A stretch of 10,220 bases of DNA from Prevotellaceae bacterium (GTDB taxonomy: Bacteria > Bacteroidota > Bacteroidia > Bacteroidales > UBA932). Below, piece after piece: positions 1 to 7,574 of the stretch. The position numbers and the translations under genes were made by a program. The stretch lies in the NCBI GenBank assembly GCA_031284065.1, contig JAITAP010000181.1, forward strand, positions 1 through 10,220, written 5' to 3'. The stretch's first letter is position 1; every line of letters begins with the position of its first letter. Under the pieces are notes generated by a model, which saw only the letters and a list, made by a program, of their open reading frames with translations, was not told the origin of the DNA and did not search any database.

Positions 1-888
1 GGTACGGATTACTTGCTGACGGGTCAGAGCATCGGCAAGGCCACGCTCACGGCGGGGCATCTGAGCTACGCATTGCCCTCCAACGTGGTTTACGACGGCA
101 GCCCGCACGGCATGGCTAACCCAACGCTGCACTCCGGCTACGCGGGTATGGGCGCCGTCACGCTGCACTATGCGGGTGCGAGCGGCACAAGCTACGCAAA
201 AACCACCGTAGCCCCCGTCAGCATGGGCACGTACGCCGTTACGATGGACGCTACCGGAAGCGACAACTTTGAGGACGTTTCCGACCTCGAGCTGGGTGAG
301 TTTGCCATTCAGGATAAGCCGAGAATTAGCATTACCGTCAGCGGCGGCGCGATTGAGGCAAAAGCCTACGACGGGACTACCGCCGCCACCGTAACCAGCC
401 TGACGTTTGACGGGCTCACAAACGGCGATAACCTCGTTCTTGGTACCGACTACGCTGTGAGCAGCGCAGCCTTTACCGACGCTAACGCGGGCAACGGCGA
501 CAGGACGGTGCAAATGATGGTAACGCTGACGAACTCCGGCAAGGCAAGCGCCTACAGCCTGACCAACGGTACGGATTACTTGCTGACGGGTCAGAGCATC
601 GGCAAGGCCACGCTCACGGCGGGGCATCTGAGCTACACATTGCCCTCCAACGTGGTTTACGACGGCAGTCCGCACGGCATGGCTAACCCAACGCTACGCT
701 CCGGCTACGCGGATATGGGTAGCGTTACGCTGCACTATGCGGGTGTGAGCGGCACAAGCTACGCAAAAAACATCGCGGCCCCCGTCAACGCGGGCACGTA
801 CGCCGTTACGATGAATGTTGCCGGAAGCGGCAACTTTGAGGACGCTTACGACTTTAAGCTGGGTGAGTTTACCATCAGCAATGCCTCA
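1..888 (+). repeat. Near-identical tandem coding repeat, 567-bp unit (YDG + MBG module)
   Basis: Bases 1 to about 320 recur at 568 to about 888 with an exact 567-base (189-codon) offset. The first 60 or so bases differ at a single position; differences increase toward the 3' end. The unit encodes the end of one YDG domain, one MBG-like domain and most of the next YDG domain. Because the window opens inside a unit, more copies probably lie upstream. The closeness at DNA level points to recent duplication or ongoing recombination between copies. Confidence 0.85.
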
Positions 889-2709
889 AGCAATGACGGC
901 GATGGTGATAATGACGACAGCGATGGCGACGGTATCCCCAACATCAACGACCCCGACGCGCCGAACTATAACACTCCGGGCGGCGGTGGCGATATGAGCT
1001 ACTGCGGCGACGGTATTCTGAACATCAACTGCCCCAACTACCCGGAGTACGACAAGCCGGGCGGCGGCGGCCACGACGATGACGGCGACGGCACGCCAAA
1101 TATTAACGACCCCAACGCGCCGAACTACACCGCTCCGGGCGGCGGCGACGATACGAACTACTGCGGAGATGGAACTCTGAACATCAGCTGCCCCGACTAT
1201 CCGGGCTACTATCAACCCGGCGGCAACGGCGAAGGAATCACCTACAATGTTACCTTTGTTGTCAATGGAGGCGCCAACATTCGTTCGCAAACAGTAAGGG
1301 GTGGCGCCACGATAACGCGCCCCAAAGACCCAACAAAAGCAGGCGATAAGTTTGCCGGCTGGTATAGCAACGCTAACTTTACTAAGATTTGGAATTTCTC
1401 CTCCGATATAGTAACCGACAATGTTATGCTATACGCCAAGTGGATAAACAATAACGTTCCCACCCATATTGTCACGTTTGAAAGCAACGGCGGTAGCAAC
1501 GTTGACCCGCAAATGGTGGCAAAAGACGCTACGGCAGTGTGCCCCGCCAACCCCAAGAAAAAAGGCTGCATTTTTGGCGGTTGGTATAGCGACAAAGAAT
1601 TTACCGAGCTTTGGTGTTTCCCCACCAACAAGGTAACCGGGCGGACTACGCTCTACGCAAAGTGGTTTGACGGGCGAAAAGCTACCTGCACGGTAACCTT
1701 TAACAGCAACGGCGGAAGCCACGTCGACCCCCAAACGGTAGCAAAGGGAGAGCGGGTGATTCTCACCATGCCCACTTTTGCCAACTACTCTTTTGAAGGG
1801 TGGTACGAAGACGTGTCGTTCAGGTATTGCTGGAGCGGCGAGTACGGGATTACCAAAAACCTCACCCTCTACGCAAAGTGGATAGCTAAGACCGTTCAGG
1901 TAGATAGCATGATAGTTAACGGAGTGGCGCGCGCGGTATCAGGCAATATCATCCCCTACACCGTGCCGTGCGGCGACGACACTACCAAAACGCTACGGAT
2001 TTCGTTCGTTACCGCACCCGGCACCTACTACAAATTCCCCTCCGGTAGCACGCTGGTAAACATCAACGGGCCATTTCAAAAGGATATTGTTATTACGTTC
2101 TTCACCACAGCCCCCGATTCCTTCGGCGACGGGCAAGTGAGGCAGTGCACGCTAAGGGTGGAAAAACCGTTTAAGCTTGACGACATTATGCGCGCTCAGC
2201 TGGGCGGAAGGCTGCTAATGGTAATCAAAAACCCGGTATATAACGGAAACCACCACATTCAGGATGTGCAGTGGTGGCGAAAAAACGGAAAAGAGTATAT
2301 GGTCAACTCCAAAAAGTTCTACTACACTTTTCCCGACCGGCCAACCGCCGATACAATATTCGCCAAGCTCCAGGACACCAGCGGAACGTGGATTTCCACC
2401 TGTCCCTACATTCCTAACGTAAGCGGCGCGCCGAATAAAGCCACGCACATGGCGGTTTACCCCAACCCCGTTCCGGTTGGCGGCGTTGTTCACCTCAAGG
2501 AGAACCTCCTTATCGGCGACGAGCTGGGCGAGCTGGAGGCGCGCTACGCGACCTTCCGCCTAATCAGCGTGCAGGGCACGGTGGTGCGCAGCGGCAACGT
2601 CTCCGAGCTGAAGCAGGAGTTCACCGTGCCGGACACGCCCGGAATTTACCACCTCGTCCTTGAAGGCAAGGCGGGAAATGCACAGCTTAAAATAGCGGTG
2701 GGGCAGTAG
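1..2709 (+). CDS. Large repetitive T9SS-secreted surface protein, 5' truncated by the window
   Basis: The frame is open from the first base, so the true start lies upstream; 902 residues are visible. Counting from the first codon, the modules are: the end of a YDG-type domain (1-20), an MBG-like domain (about 21-103), a YDG domain (about 105-199, with KAYDGTT near its start), a second MBG-like domain (about 200-292), a D/G/N/P-rich linker of four thrombospondin-3-like units (about 301-410), three InlB-type B-repeats (415-481, 489-555, 563-627, each ending in YAKW), an unassigned region (628 to about 815) and a C-terminal type IX sorting domain (from VYPNP near 819 to the end). In Bacteroidetes such a tail directs export through the Por/T9SS machinery, usually to the cell surface. 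The repeat modules suggest adhesion or a structural role. The specific ligand cannot be seen. Cys pairs in the linker are unusual (see findings). No linked partner gene is visible. Confidence 0.9.
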   Translation, partial: GTDYLLTGQSIGKATLTAGHLSYALPSNVVYDGSPHGMANPTLHSGYAGMGAVTLHYAGASGTSYAKTTVAPVSMGTYAVTMDATGSDNFEDVSDLELGEFAIQDKPRISITVSGGAIEAKAYDGTTAATVTSLTFDGLTNGDNLVLGTDYAVSSAAFTDANAGNGDRTVQMMVTLTNSGKASAYSLTNGTDYLLTGQSIGKATLTAGHLSYTLPSNVVYDGSPHGMANPTLRSGYADMGSVTLHYAGVSGTSYAKNIAAPVNAGTYAVTMNVAGSGNFEDAYDFKLGEFTISNASSNDGDGDNDDSDGDGIPNINDPDAPNYNTPGGGGDMSYCGDGILNINCPNYPEYDKPGGGGHDDDGDGTPNINDPNAPNYTAPGGGDDTNYCGDGTLNISCPDYPGYYQPGGNGEGITYNVTFVVNGGANIRSQTVRGGATITRPKDPTKAGDKFAGWYSNANFTKIWNFSSDIVTDNVMLYAKWINNNVPTHIVTFESNGGSNVDPQMVAKDATAVCPANPKKKGCIFGGWYSDKEFTELWCFPTNKVTGRTTLYAKWFDGRKATCTVTFNSNGGSHVDPQTVAKGERVILTMPTFANYSFEGWYEDVSFRYCWSGEYGITKNLTLYAKWIAKTVQVDSMIVNGVARAVSGNIIPYTVPCGDDTTKTLRISFVTAPGTYYKFPSGSTLVNINGPFQKDIVITFFTTAPDSFGDGQVRQCTLRVEKPFKLDDIMRAQLGGRLLMVIKNPVYNGNHHIQDVQWWRKNGKEYMVNSKKFYYTFPDRPTADTIFAKLQDTSGTWISTCPYIPNVSGAPNKATHMAVYPNPVPVGGVVHLKENLLIGDELGELEARYATFRLISVQGTVVRSGNVSELKQEFTVPDTPGIYHLVLEGKAGNAQLKIAVGQ
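901..1242 (+). repeat. Four degenerate Asp/Cys-alternating linker repeats
   Basis: Four related units of about 25-30 codons start near 913, 991, 1072 and 1147. Units 1 and 3 carry DGDGxPNINDP, a thrombospondin-type-3-like Ca-binding pattern. Units 2 and 4 carry YCGDGxLNIxCP, in which two acidic positions are replaced by cysteine (codons at 1003, 1030, 1162 and 1189). Each unit ends in a PGG-type glycine run. At the next level the pair (Asp unit plus Cys unit) is duplicated with an offset of 159 bases. Confidence 0.8.
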
Positions 2710-2828
2710 GGTGCGGTTCGTGAACCGCCCTGACTTGCGCGGGTGCGGTTCATGAACCGCCCTGATTTGCGCGGGTGCGGTTCATGAATCGCCCTGATTT
2801 GCGTGGGTGTGGTTTGCGAACCGCACCC
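2710..2828. repeat. Four tandem 32-bp palindrome-containing repeats
   Basis: Copies begin at 2710, 2742, 2774 and 2806, exactly 32 bases apart, starting right after the stop codon of the surface protein. The core of copy 2 is the perfect palindrome GCGGTTCATGAACCGC; copies 1 and 3 differ by one base. Copy 4 has diverged into a longer hairpin. Each copy can fold by itself, so this resembles a small array of REP-like intergenic elements. There are no spacers, so it is not a CRISPR array. Confidence 0.85.
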
Positions 2829-2842
2829 ACGTAATTTTTTTT
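2805..2842 (+). terminator. Probable rho-independent terminator of the surface-protein gene
   Basis: The stem GGGTGTGGTT (2805-2814) pairs with AACCGCACCC (2819-2828), with one G-U pair and a four-base loop. A run of eight T follows at 2835-2842 after a short ACGTAA gap. The terminator is built from the last copy of the 32-bp repeat. Confidence 0.65.
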
Positions 2843-2875
2843 AAAAATACCCATCCTTCATTAGCCGAAAAACCT

Positions 2876-2883
2876 TATCTTTG
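2876..2883 (+). promoter_or_regulatory. Bacteroidetes -7 element of mpl
   Basis: TATCTTTG matches the Bacteroidetes primary sigma factor -7 consensus TAnnTTTG exactly. It sits 25 bases upstream of the mpl ATG in an AT-rich stretch directly after the terminator. No good TTTG-type -33 element is visible at the expected distance. Confidence 0.6.
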
Positions 2884-2908
2884 CGGCAGGACTTTAAGCT
2901 AAAACAAC

Positions 2909-4267
2909 ATGCGCGTTCACTTTATAGCCATTGGCGGAAGCGCCATGCACAACCTTGCGCTGGCGCTGCACGAAAAGGGGTACGCCGTGAGCGGCTCGGA
3001 CGATGAAATTTTTGACCCCGCCCGAAGTAGGCTTGCCGCCAAAGGGCTGTTGCCGGAAAAATTGGGGTGGTTTCCGGAAAAAATCACTACGGAAACCGGC
3101 GAAGTTATTCTCGGCATGCACGCCCGCGCCGACAACCCCGAGCTGCTACGCGCCAAAGCGCTTGGCCTGAAAGTCTATTCATATCCCGAATACCTGTACG
3201 AGCAAACCAAAAACAAAATGCGCATTGTGGTGGGCGGAAGTCACGGCAAAACCACCACCACCGCCATGATTATGCACGTGCTACGCTACGCCGGAGCGCC
3301 GTTTGACTACATGGTAGGCGCACAGCTCAACGGCTTTGAAACAATGGTGAGCCTTAGCCAAGCTGCCAAAATTGCCGTCTTTGAGGGCGACGAGTACCTC
3401 ACCTCGCCCGTTGACCCCCGGCCAAAGTTTCACCTCTACCGCCCGCACGTAGGCGTTATTACGGGCATTGCCTGGGATCACATAAACGTTTTTCCAACGT
3501 GGGAGGTGTACGTGGAGCAGTTTGCCATTTTTGCCAACCTGATAGAGGACAGCGGGACGCTGATTTTCTGCGAGAGCGACAAAGTCTGCGCTTCGGTTGC
3601 CGAAAACGCCAAGAGCAGCCTCCGCAAAATCGGCTACGCGGCGCACCCCTGCGTGAGCGAAGATGGCGTGTGCCGGCTTGTAACGCCAACCGGAGACGTG
3701 CCGCTCAAAATTTTTGGGGAGCACAACCTGCACAACCTGAGCGCGGCCATGCTTGCCTGCGAGCAGGCAGGCGTGGCGCGTAGCGTTTTCTACGCCGCCA
3801 TTGGGGAGTTTGCGGGCGCGGCGCGGCGGTTGCAGCTCATGGCGGCAGCCGGCAGCACGAGCGTTTTCTACGATTTTGCGCACTCGCCGTCCAAGCTGCG
3901 GGCTACCACTGAGGCCGTGAAAAAGCAATTCCCGCAGCGCAGGCTGTACGCCTGCATGGAGCTCCACACCTTCAGCAGCCTCTCCGGAGAGTTTCTCGCG
4001 CAGTACCGCGGCGCCATGAGCCACGCCGACGTCGCCTGCGTGTACTTTAATCCGGAAACAGTCCGGCACAAGCAGCTACGCGCTATCTCGGCGGCAGACA
4101 TTGCCGACGCTTTCGGAGGCGGGGTAAAAGTTTTTACAGACAGCCGTGCGCTGGTGGCAGCGCTGAAAACGCTGGACGCCGAGCAGGCAGTTTTTCTCCT
4201 TATGAGCTCCGGCAACTTTGGCGGAGTCTGCATTAAGGAGCTGGCGGAAGAACTCTGTGGAGAGTGA
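2909..4267 (+). CDS. mpl: UDP-N-acetylmuramate:L-alanyl-gamma-D-glutamyl-meso-diaminopimelate ligase (Mpl, Mur ligase family)
   Basis: This cytoplasmic ATP-dependent ligase joins recycled murein tripeptide to UDP-MurNAc. The 452 residues show the three Mur-ligase domains. The N-terminal Rossmann domain has HFIAIGGSAMHNLA (4-17), the central ATPase domain has the P-loop GGSHGKTTTT (109-118), EGDEY (159-163) and GIAWDHINVFPT (186-197), then GEHNLHNLSAA (270-280). The C-terminal domain has DFAHSPSK (322-329) and SSGNFGG (433-439). The absence of MurC-type features and the EGDEYLTSPVDPRPKF segment favour the Bacteroidetes Mpl branch over MurC. Length fits the family. The ATG at 2909 directly begins the Rossmann strand and lies 25 bases after a good -7 element. 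It appears monocistronic. Its stop codon overlaps the left end of an inverted-repeat element. MurC is the main alternative. Confidence 0.88.
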   Translation: MRVHFIAIGGSAMHNLALALHEKGYAVSGSDDEIFDPARSRLAAKGLLPEKLGWFPEKITTETGEVILGMHARADNPELLRAKALGLKVYSYPEYLYEQTKNKMRIVVGGSHGKTTTTAMIMHVLRYAGAPFDYMVGAQLNGFETMVSLSQAAKIAVFEGDEYLTSPVDPRPKFHLYRPHVGVITGIAWDHINVFPTWEVYVEQFAIFANLIEDSGTLIFCESDKVCASVAENAKSSLRKIGYAAHPCVSEDGVCRLVTPTGDVPLKIFGEHNLHNLSAAMLACEQAGVARSVFYAAIGEFAGAARRLQLMAAAGSTSVFYDFAHSPSKLRATTEAVKKQFPQRRLYACMELHTFSSLSGEFLAQYRGAMSHADVACVYFNPETVRHKQLRAISAADIADAFGGGVKVFTDSRALVAALKTLDAEQAVFLLMSSGNFGGVCIKELAEELCGE

Positions 4268-4374
4268 CTATGTTGCAGCGAGAGCTTGAGGAAAAAATTT
4301 AAATTCTGAATTGGCTTACGCCGTATAAGTCCCGTAGGGTTTATATAGTAATGTGCTCTCGTTGCAACAAAGTC
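4266..4374. repeat. 109-bp MITE-like element with 20-bp inverted ends
   Basis: The left end GACTATGTTGCAGCGAGAGC (4266-4285) and the reverse complement of the right end (4355-4374) agree at 18 of 20 positions. Inside is a second hairpin: TATAA (4324-4328) with TTATA (4341-4345), and CCC (4331-4333) with GGG (4337-4339). The first bases fall within the mpl stop codon (4265-4267). No target-site duplication is obvious and there is no coding capacity, so it could be a non-autonomous mobile element, a dispersed intergenic repeat or a structured 3' UTR. Confidence 0.55.
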
Positions 4375-4475
4375 GTTGAAAGTTGAGAATGACAAATCAC
4401 CGGCTAATTTTTTTTGGCGGCGCTACTTATCGCAAAACTTTCAGGCAGGGGATGCCGCATGGCGGAAGCGCGTTT

Positions 4476-4571
4476 AAACCCTTATTTCCTCAAAGGTCTC
4501 TTATTTCCCCAAAGATGCCCCCTTAGTAGCGTTGAAACCCTTATTTTCCCAAATATGCCCCCTTCGTAGCG
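4476..4571. repeat. Short direct repeats, 40-bp spacing
   Basis: Two 31-base copies, 4501-4531 and 4541-4571, agree at 28 of 31 positions, both containing ATGCCCCCTT and ending in GTAGCG. A partial third copy, AAACCCTTATTTCCTCAAAG (4476-4495), matches 4535-4554 at 17 of 20. The function is unknown. Confidence 0.7.
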
Positions 4572-4623
4572 GCGACAACCCCTACCCAGCCTTACTCCCG
4601 TATTGTCAAACCTACATTTTTGT

Positions 4624-4640
4624 ACATTCCTGCGGAATGT
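4624..4640. terminator. Hairpin downstream of xylA, possible terminator
   Basis: ACATTCC (4624-4630) and GGAATGT (4634-4640) form a perfect 7-bp stem with a three-base loop, 28 bases beyond the xylA stop. On the xylA (minus) strand it is followed by an A-rich rather than a U-rich tract, so it is not a classical rho-independent terminator. It may instead be an RNA-stabilising hairpin or a dispersed repeat. Confidence 0.35.
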
Positions 4641-4668
4641 GGTAAACCCACAATACACTTGTGAATCT

Positions 4669-5985
4669 CTACGTGTGCATGTTCACAATTGCCTCGTAGA
4701 GCTCCTGCTTTCCGCTGGTTTGCGCGGGTTCGCCTTTGGTCTTTGCGTAAGCCGTAATGTCCTCCAGCGAGAGTTTTCCCGCCTCAAACTCTTTTCCTTT
4801 ACCCGAATCAAACGAGGCGTAGCGGTCGCTCAGCATTTTCTTGTAGGGCGATTTTTCCAAGATGGCGGCAGCGCTCTCCAGCGCACGCGCAAATGCGTCC
4901 ATGCCGGCAATGTGGGCAATGAAAATATCCTCCAAGTCGGTAGAGTTGCGGCGCGTTTTTGCGTCAAAGTTGGTTCCGCCAACCAGCCCGCCGCTCTGCA
5001 AAATCACCAGCATTGCCTGCGTCAGCTCGTACGCGTCCACAGGGAATTGGTCGGTATCCCAGCCGTTCTGGTAGTCGCCGCGGTTAGCGTCGATAGAGCC
5101 GAGCAGCCCGGCGTCGGCGGCGCATTGCAGCTCGTGCTCAAACGTGTGCCCGGCAAGCGTTGCGTGGTTAACCTCAATGTTCAGCTTGAAATCCTTGTCC
5201 AGCCCGTGCGCACGCAAAAAGCCAGCCACCGTTTCCGCGTCAACATCGTACTGGTGCTTTGTGGGCTCCATCGGCTTCGGCTCAATGAGGAACGTCCCCG
5301 TGAAACCCTTTGCGCGTGCGTAGTCGCGAGCTTTGGTCAGGAGGGTTGCCAAGTGCTCTTTTTCGCGCTTCATTTGCGTGTTCAGGAGCGTAGAGTAGCC
5401 CTCGCGTCCGCCCCAAAACACGTAGCACTGCCCGCCCAGCTCAATGGTAGCGTCAATTGCATTTTTGATTTGCACGGCAGCGCGCGCCACCACGTCAAAG
5501 TCGGGGTTGGTGGCAGCGCCGTTCATGTAGCGCTTGTGGCTGAAAACGTTTGCCGTGCCCCACAGCAGCTTGATACCCGCTTCGGCTTGCCTTTGCTTGG
5601 CGTAGGCAACGATGGCCTTCAGCCCGGCTTCGTACTCCTCAATGGATTGGCCCTCGTCAATCAGGTCCACGTCGTGGAAGCAGTAGTACTCAATGCCGAT
5701 TTTTTGCATCAGCTCAAAGCCTGCATCAAGGCGCTGTTTTGCGACCTCCAGCGCCGACGCTGCGCCCTGCGTCCAGGGGAAAGTTTTTGTTCCCGGCCCA
5801 AACGGGTCGCCGCCTTCGGCGCAGAGCGTGTGCCACCATGCCATTGAAAACTTAAACCAGTCCTTCATTTTGCGACCGTACACTACTTTTTCCGCATTGT
5901 AGTAGCGAAATGCCAGCGGATTCTTGCTGCCTGTTCCTTCGAACGTAATTTTTCCGATACTCGGAAAGTACTCTTTTTGTGCCAT
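4669..5985 (-). CDS. xylA: Xylose isomerase, class II (Bacteroides/Piromyces type)
   Basis: This cytoplasmic enzyme converts D-xylose to D-xylulose with two divalent metals. The 438-residue length is that of class II enzymes. Visible active-site segments, numbered from MAQKEYFP, are CFHDVDLIDEG (102-112, catalytic H104 and D107), WGTANVFSHKRYMNGA (142-157), FWGGREGYSTLLNT (190-203), IEPKPMEPTKHQYD (234-247, metal ligand E235 and K237), NIEVNHATLAGHTFEHE (269-285, E271 and H274), SIDANRGDYQNGWDTDQFP (297-315, D299, D310, D312) and GGTNFDAKTRRNSTD (336-350, D341). All expected catalytic and metal residues are present. The start at 5985 is chosen because MAQKEYFP is the conserved N-terminus and an A-rich leader precedes it; an upstream in-frame ATG at 6090 would overlap xylB. 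It is the last gene of the operon, 74 bases after xylB. Confidence 0.97.
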   Translation of the reverse strand: MAQKEYFPSIGKITFEGTGSKNPLAFRYYNAEKVVYGRKMKDWFKFSMAWWHTLCAEGGDPFGPGTKTFPWTQGAASALEVAKQRLDAGFELMQKIGIEYYCFHDVDLIDEGQSIEEYEAGLKAIVAYAKQRQAEAGIKLLWGTANVFSHKRYMNGAATNPDFDVVARAAVQIKNAIDATIELGGQCYVFWGGREGYSTLLNTQMKREKEHLATLLTKARDYARAKGFTGTFLIEPKPMEPTKHQYDVDAETVAGFLRAHGLDKDFKLNIEVNHATLAGHTFEHELQCAADAGLLGSIDANRGDYQNGWDTDQFPVDAYELTQAMLVILQSGGLVGGTNFDAKTRRNSTDLEDIFIAHIAGMDAFARALESAAAILEKSPYKKMLSDRYASFDSGKGKEFEAGKLSLEDITAYAKTKGEPAQTSGKQELYEAIVNMHT

Positions 5986-6059
5986 AGTTTTTTTTGTTTT
6001 TTTGTGATGAATAAAAAGTGATAAACGTATAAAAATTAAAATATATTTGCCGCAATGCT

Positions 6060-7544
6060 TTACACGGCTTGCCTCAGAAGCCCTGCCCACCGCTCATACG
6101 CCGCCGCGCTTGCCTTTACATTTTTTTCTTCCGGCGTCACGGTTTCTATTTTTTTCAGCGTGGCAAACGCTTCGGCTTCGCTTTTGTAAATCCCTGCGCC
6201 GATTCCCGCGCCGCGCGCCGCGCCAATAGAGCCGTCGGTGTTGTAGAGCTCAATGGTTGCGCCGGTAATGTTCGACAAGGTTTGCCGGAACACAGGGCTT
6301 AAAAACAGGTTGGCGTATCCGGCGCGAATGGTTTTTGTTTCAATGCCCATGCCGTTCATAATGCCCATGCCGTACTTGAACGCAAACGCCACGCCCTCGT
6401 GCGCCGCCCGTATCAGGTGCGCCTTTCCGTGTCGAGCAAAGTTAAGGCCGTGTATGGAGCAGCCGGGTTCGCGGTTGCAGAGCACGCGCTCCGCCCCGTT
6501 GCCAAACGGGACAATGCTTACCCCGTCGCTGCCCGTCGGCGCGGTCGAAGCCAGCTCGTTCATTTCGGCGTAGCCGACGCCTTCGGGGAGAATGGCGTGC
6601 CTTACCCATGCGTTGAGGATGGCCGCGCCGTTGATGCAGAGCAGCACGCCCACGCGCGTTTGCCGGTCGCTGTGGTTGACGTGCGCAAATGAATTTACGC
6701 GCGACAGCTCATCGTACTTTGCCTCGCCGTTTACGCCGTACACCACGCCCGACGTTCCCGCCGTTGCCGCCACCTCGCCGGGGTGAAGCACGTTCAGCGA
6801 AAGCGCGTTGTTGGGCTGGTCGCCGGCGCGGTACGTTACCGGCGTGCCCGCAGCAAGCCCCAGCTCTTTGGCGGCAGCGTCGGTTACGTAGCCCTGCACG
6901 CCAAACGTGGGAACAATTTCCGGTATCAGCGCCGTGTTGAACCCAAAGTAGTCGTACAGGAATTTTGCGGGGCTGTTGGCGGAAAAATCCCACGCCACTC
7001 CTTCGGACAAGCCCGACGCTGTGGTGCAGGCGCGTCCCGTCAGGCGCAGGGCTACGTAGTCGCCCGGCAGCATGTAGTATTTTGCGCGGGCGTAGCGTTG
7101 GGGCTCGTGCTCTTTTACCCAGGCCAGCTTCGACAGGGTAAAGTTTCCCGGCGAGTTGAGCAGGCTTTGCAAGCATTTTTCCTGCCCAAGCTCCCTAAGC
7201 GCCTTTTCGCCGTAGGGCACCGCGCGGCTATCGCACCAGATAATGGCGTTGCGGATAGCGCTGCCGCTTTCGTCAACCAGCACCAGCCCGTGCATCTGGT
7301 AGGATATGCCGATTGCCTTAACCTCGCCGGGCTTTACGTTTGCGGCGGCAATAACGGCTTGCACCGCCAGCTTGAGGTTGCTCCACCAGCTTTCGGGGCT
7401 TTGCTCGGCCCACCCCAGCTTTTCCGCCGTTATTTCCATTTCTTTTTTGGGAAAAAATGCGCCGGCGAGCGCCTCGCCGGTTTGGGCGTCCACCAAGCTC
7501 GCCTTTACGGACGAGCTGCCAATGTCAATGCCAAGAGTTTTCAT
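6060..7544 (-). CDS. xylB: Xylulokinase (FGGY carbohydrate kinase)
   Basis: It phosphorylates D-xylulose to D-xylulose 5-phosphate for the pentose phosphate pathway, in the cytoplasm. The 494 residues match the family length. The N-terminal FGGY lobe shows GIDIGSSSVKASL (5-17), the substrate region GISYQMHGLVLVD (79-91), WCDSR (103-107) and LPGDYVALRLTG (159-170). The second lobe has AGDQPNNALS (240-249) containing the probable catalytic base D242, the nucleotide-binding ATAGTSGVVYG (260-270) and GSIGAARGAGIGAG (438-451). The start is the ATG opening MKTLGIDIG. It lies 30 bases after the upstream regulator gene and 74 bases before xylA, which argues for one transcript. Other FGGY kinases are possible in principle, but adjacency to xylA makes xylulose the substrate. 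Confidence 0.95.
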   Translation of the reverse strand: MKTLGIDIGSSSVKASLVDAQTGEALAGAFFPKKEMEITAEKLGWAEQSPESWWSNLKLAVQAVIAAANVKPGEVKAIGISYQMHGLVLVDESGSAIRNAIIWCDSRAVPYGEKALRELGQEKCLQSLLNSPGNFTLSKLAWVKEHEPQRYARAKYYMLPGDYVALRLTGRACTTASGLSEGVAWDFSANSPAKFLYDYFGFNTALIPEIVPTFGVQGYVTDAAAKELGLAAGTPVTYRAGDQPNNALSLNVLHPGEVAATAGTSGVVYGVNGEAKYDELSRVNSFAHVNHSDRQTRVGVLLCINGAAILNAWVRHAILPEGVGYAEMNELASTAPTGSDGVSIVPFGNGAERVLCNREPGCSIHGLNFARHGKAHLIRAAHEGVAFAFKYGMGIMNGMGIETKTIRAGYANLFLSPVFRQTLSNITGATIELYNTDGSIGAARGAGIGAGIYKSEAEAFATLKKIETVTPEEKNVKASAAAYERWAGLLRQAV

Positions 7545-7574
7545 TATAATTGCAAAGTTTTATGATATTAAACA

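Larger units (their letters stand above)
4375..4668. other. Non-coding spacer between convergent mpl and xylA
   Basis: I see no credible gene here. It contains a T-run near 4408-4416 that could help end mpl transcription, although no strong stem precedes it. It also holds short direct repeats (4476-4571) and a hairpin (4624-4640) just beyond the end of xylA. Confidence 0.6.

Noticed and set aside
886..1290. Minus-strand frame opposite the Asp-rich linker
   Set aside because: It is a V/A-rich shadow produced by the repetitive GAC/GGC codons of the surface protein.
2710..2828. Possible CRISPR array from 32-bp repeats
   Set aside because: The repeats are directly abutting without unique spacers and no cas genes are present.
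4603..5847. Long plus-strand open frame of 414 codons opposite xylA
   Set aside because: It is antisense to a gene with every xylose isomerase motif, has a composition typical of a GC-rich shadow frame and shows no recognisable domain.
5986..6090. N-terminal extension of xylA to an ATG at 6090
   Set aside because: It would overlap the end of xylB, its added residues are unlike any xylose isomerase, and the conserved N-terminus MAQKEYFP starts at 5985.
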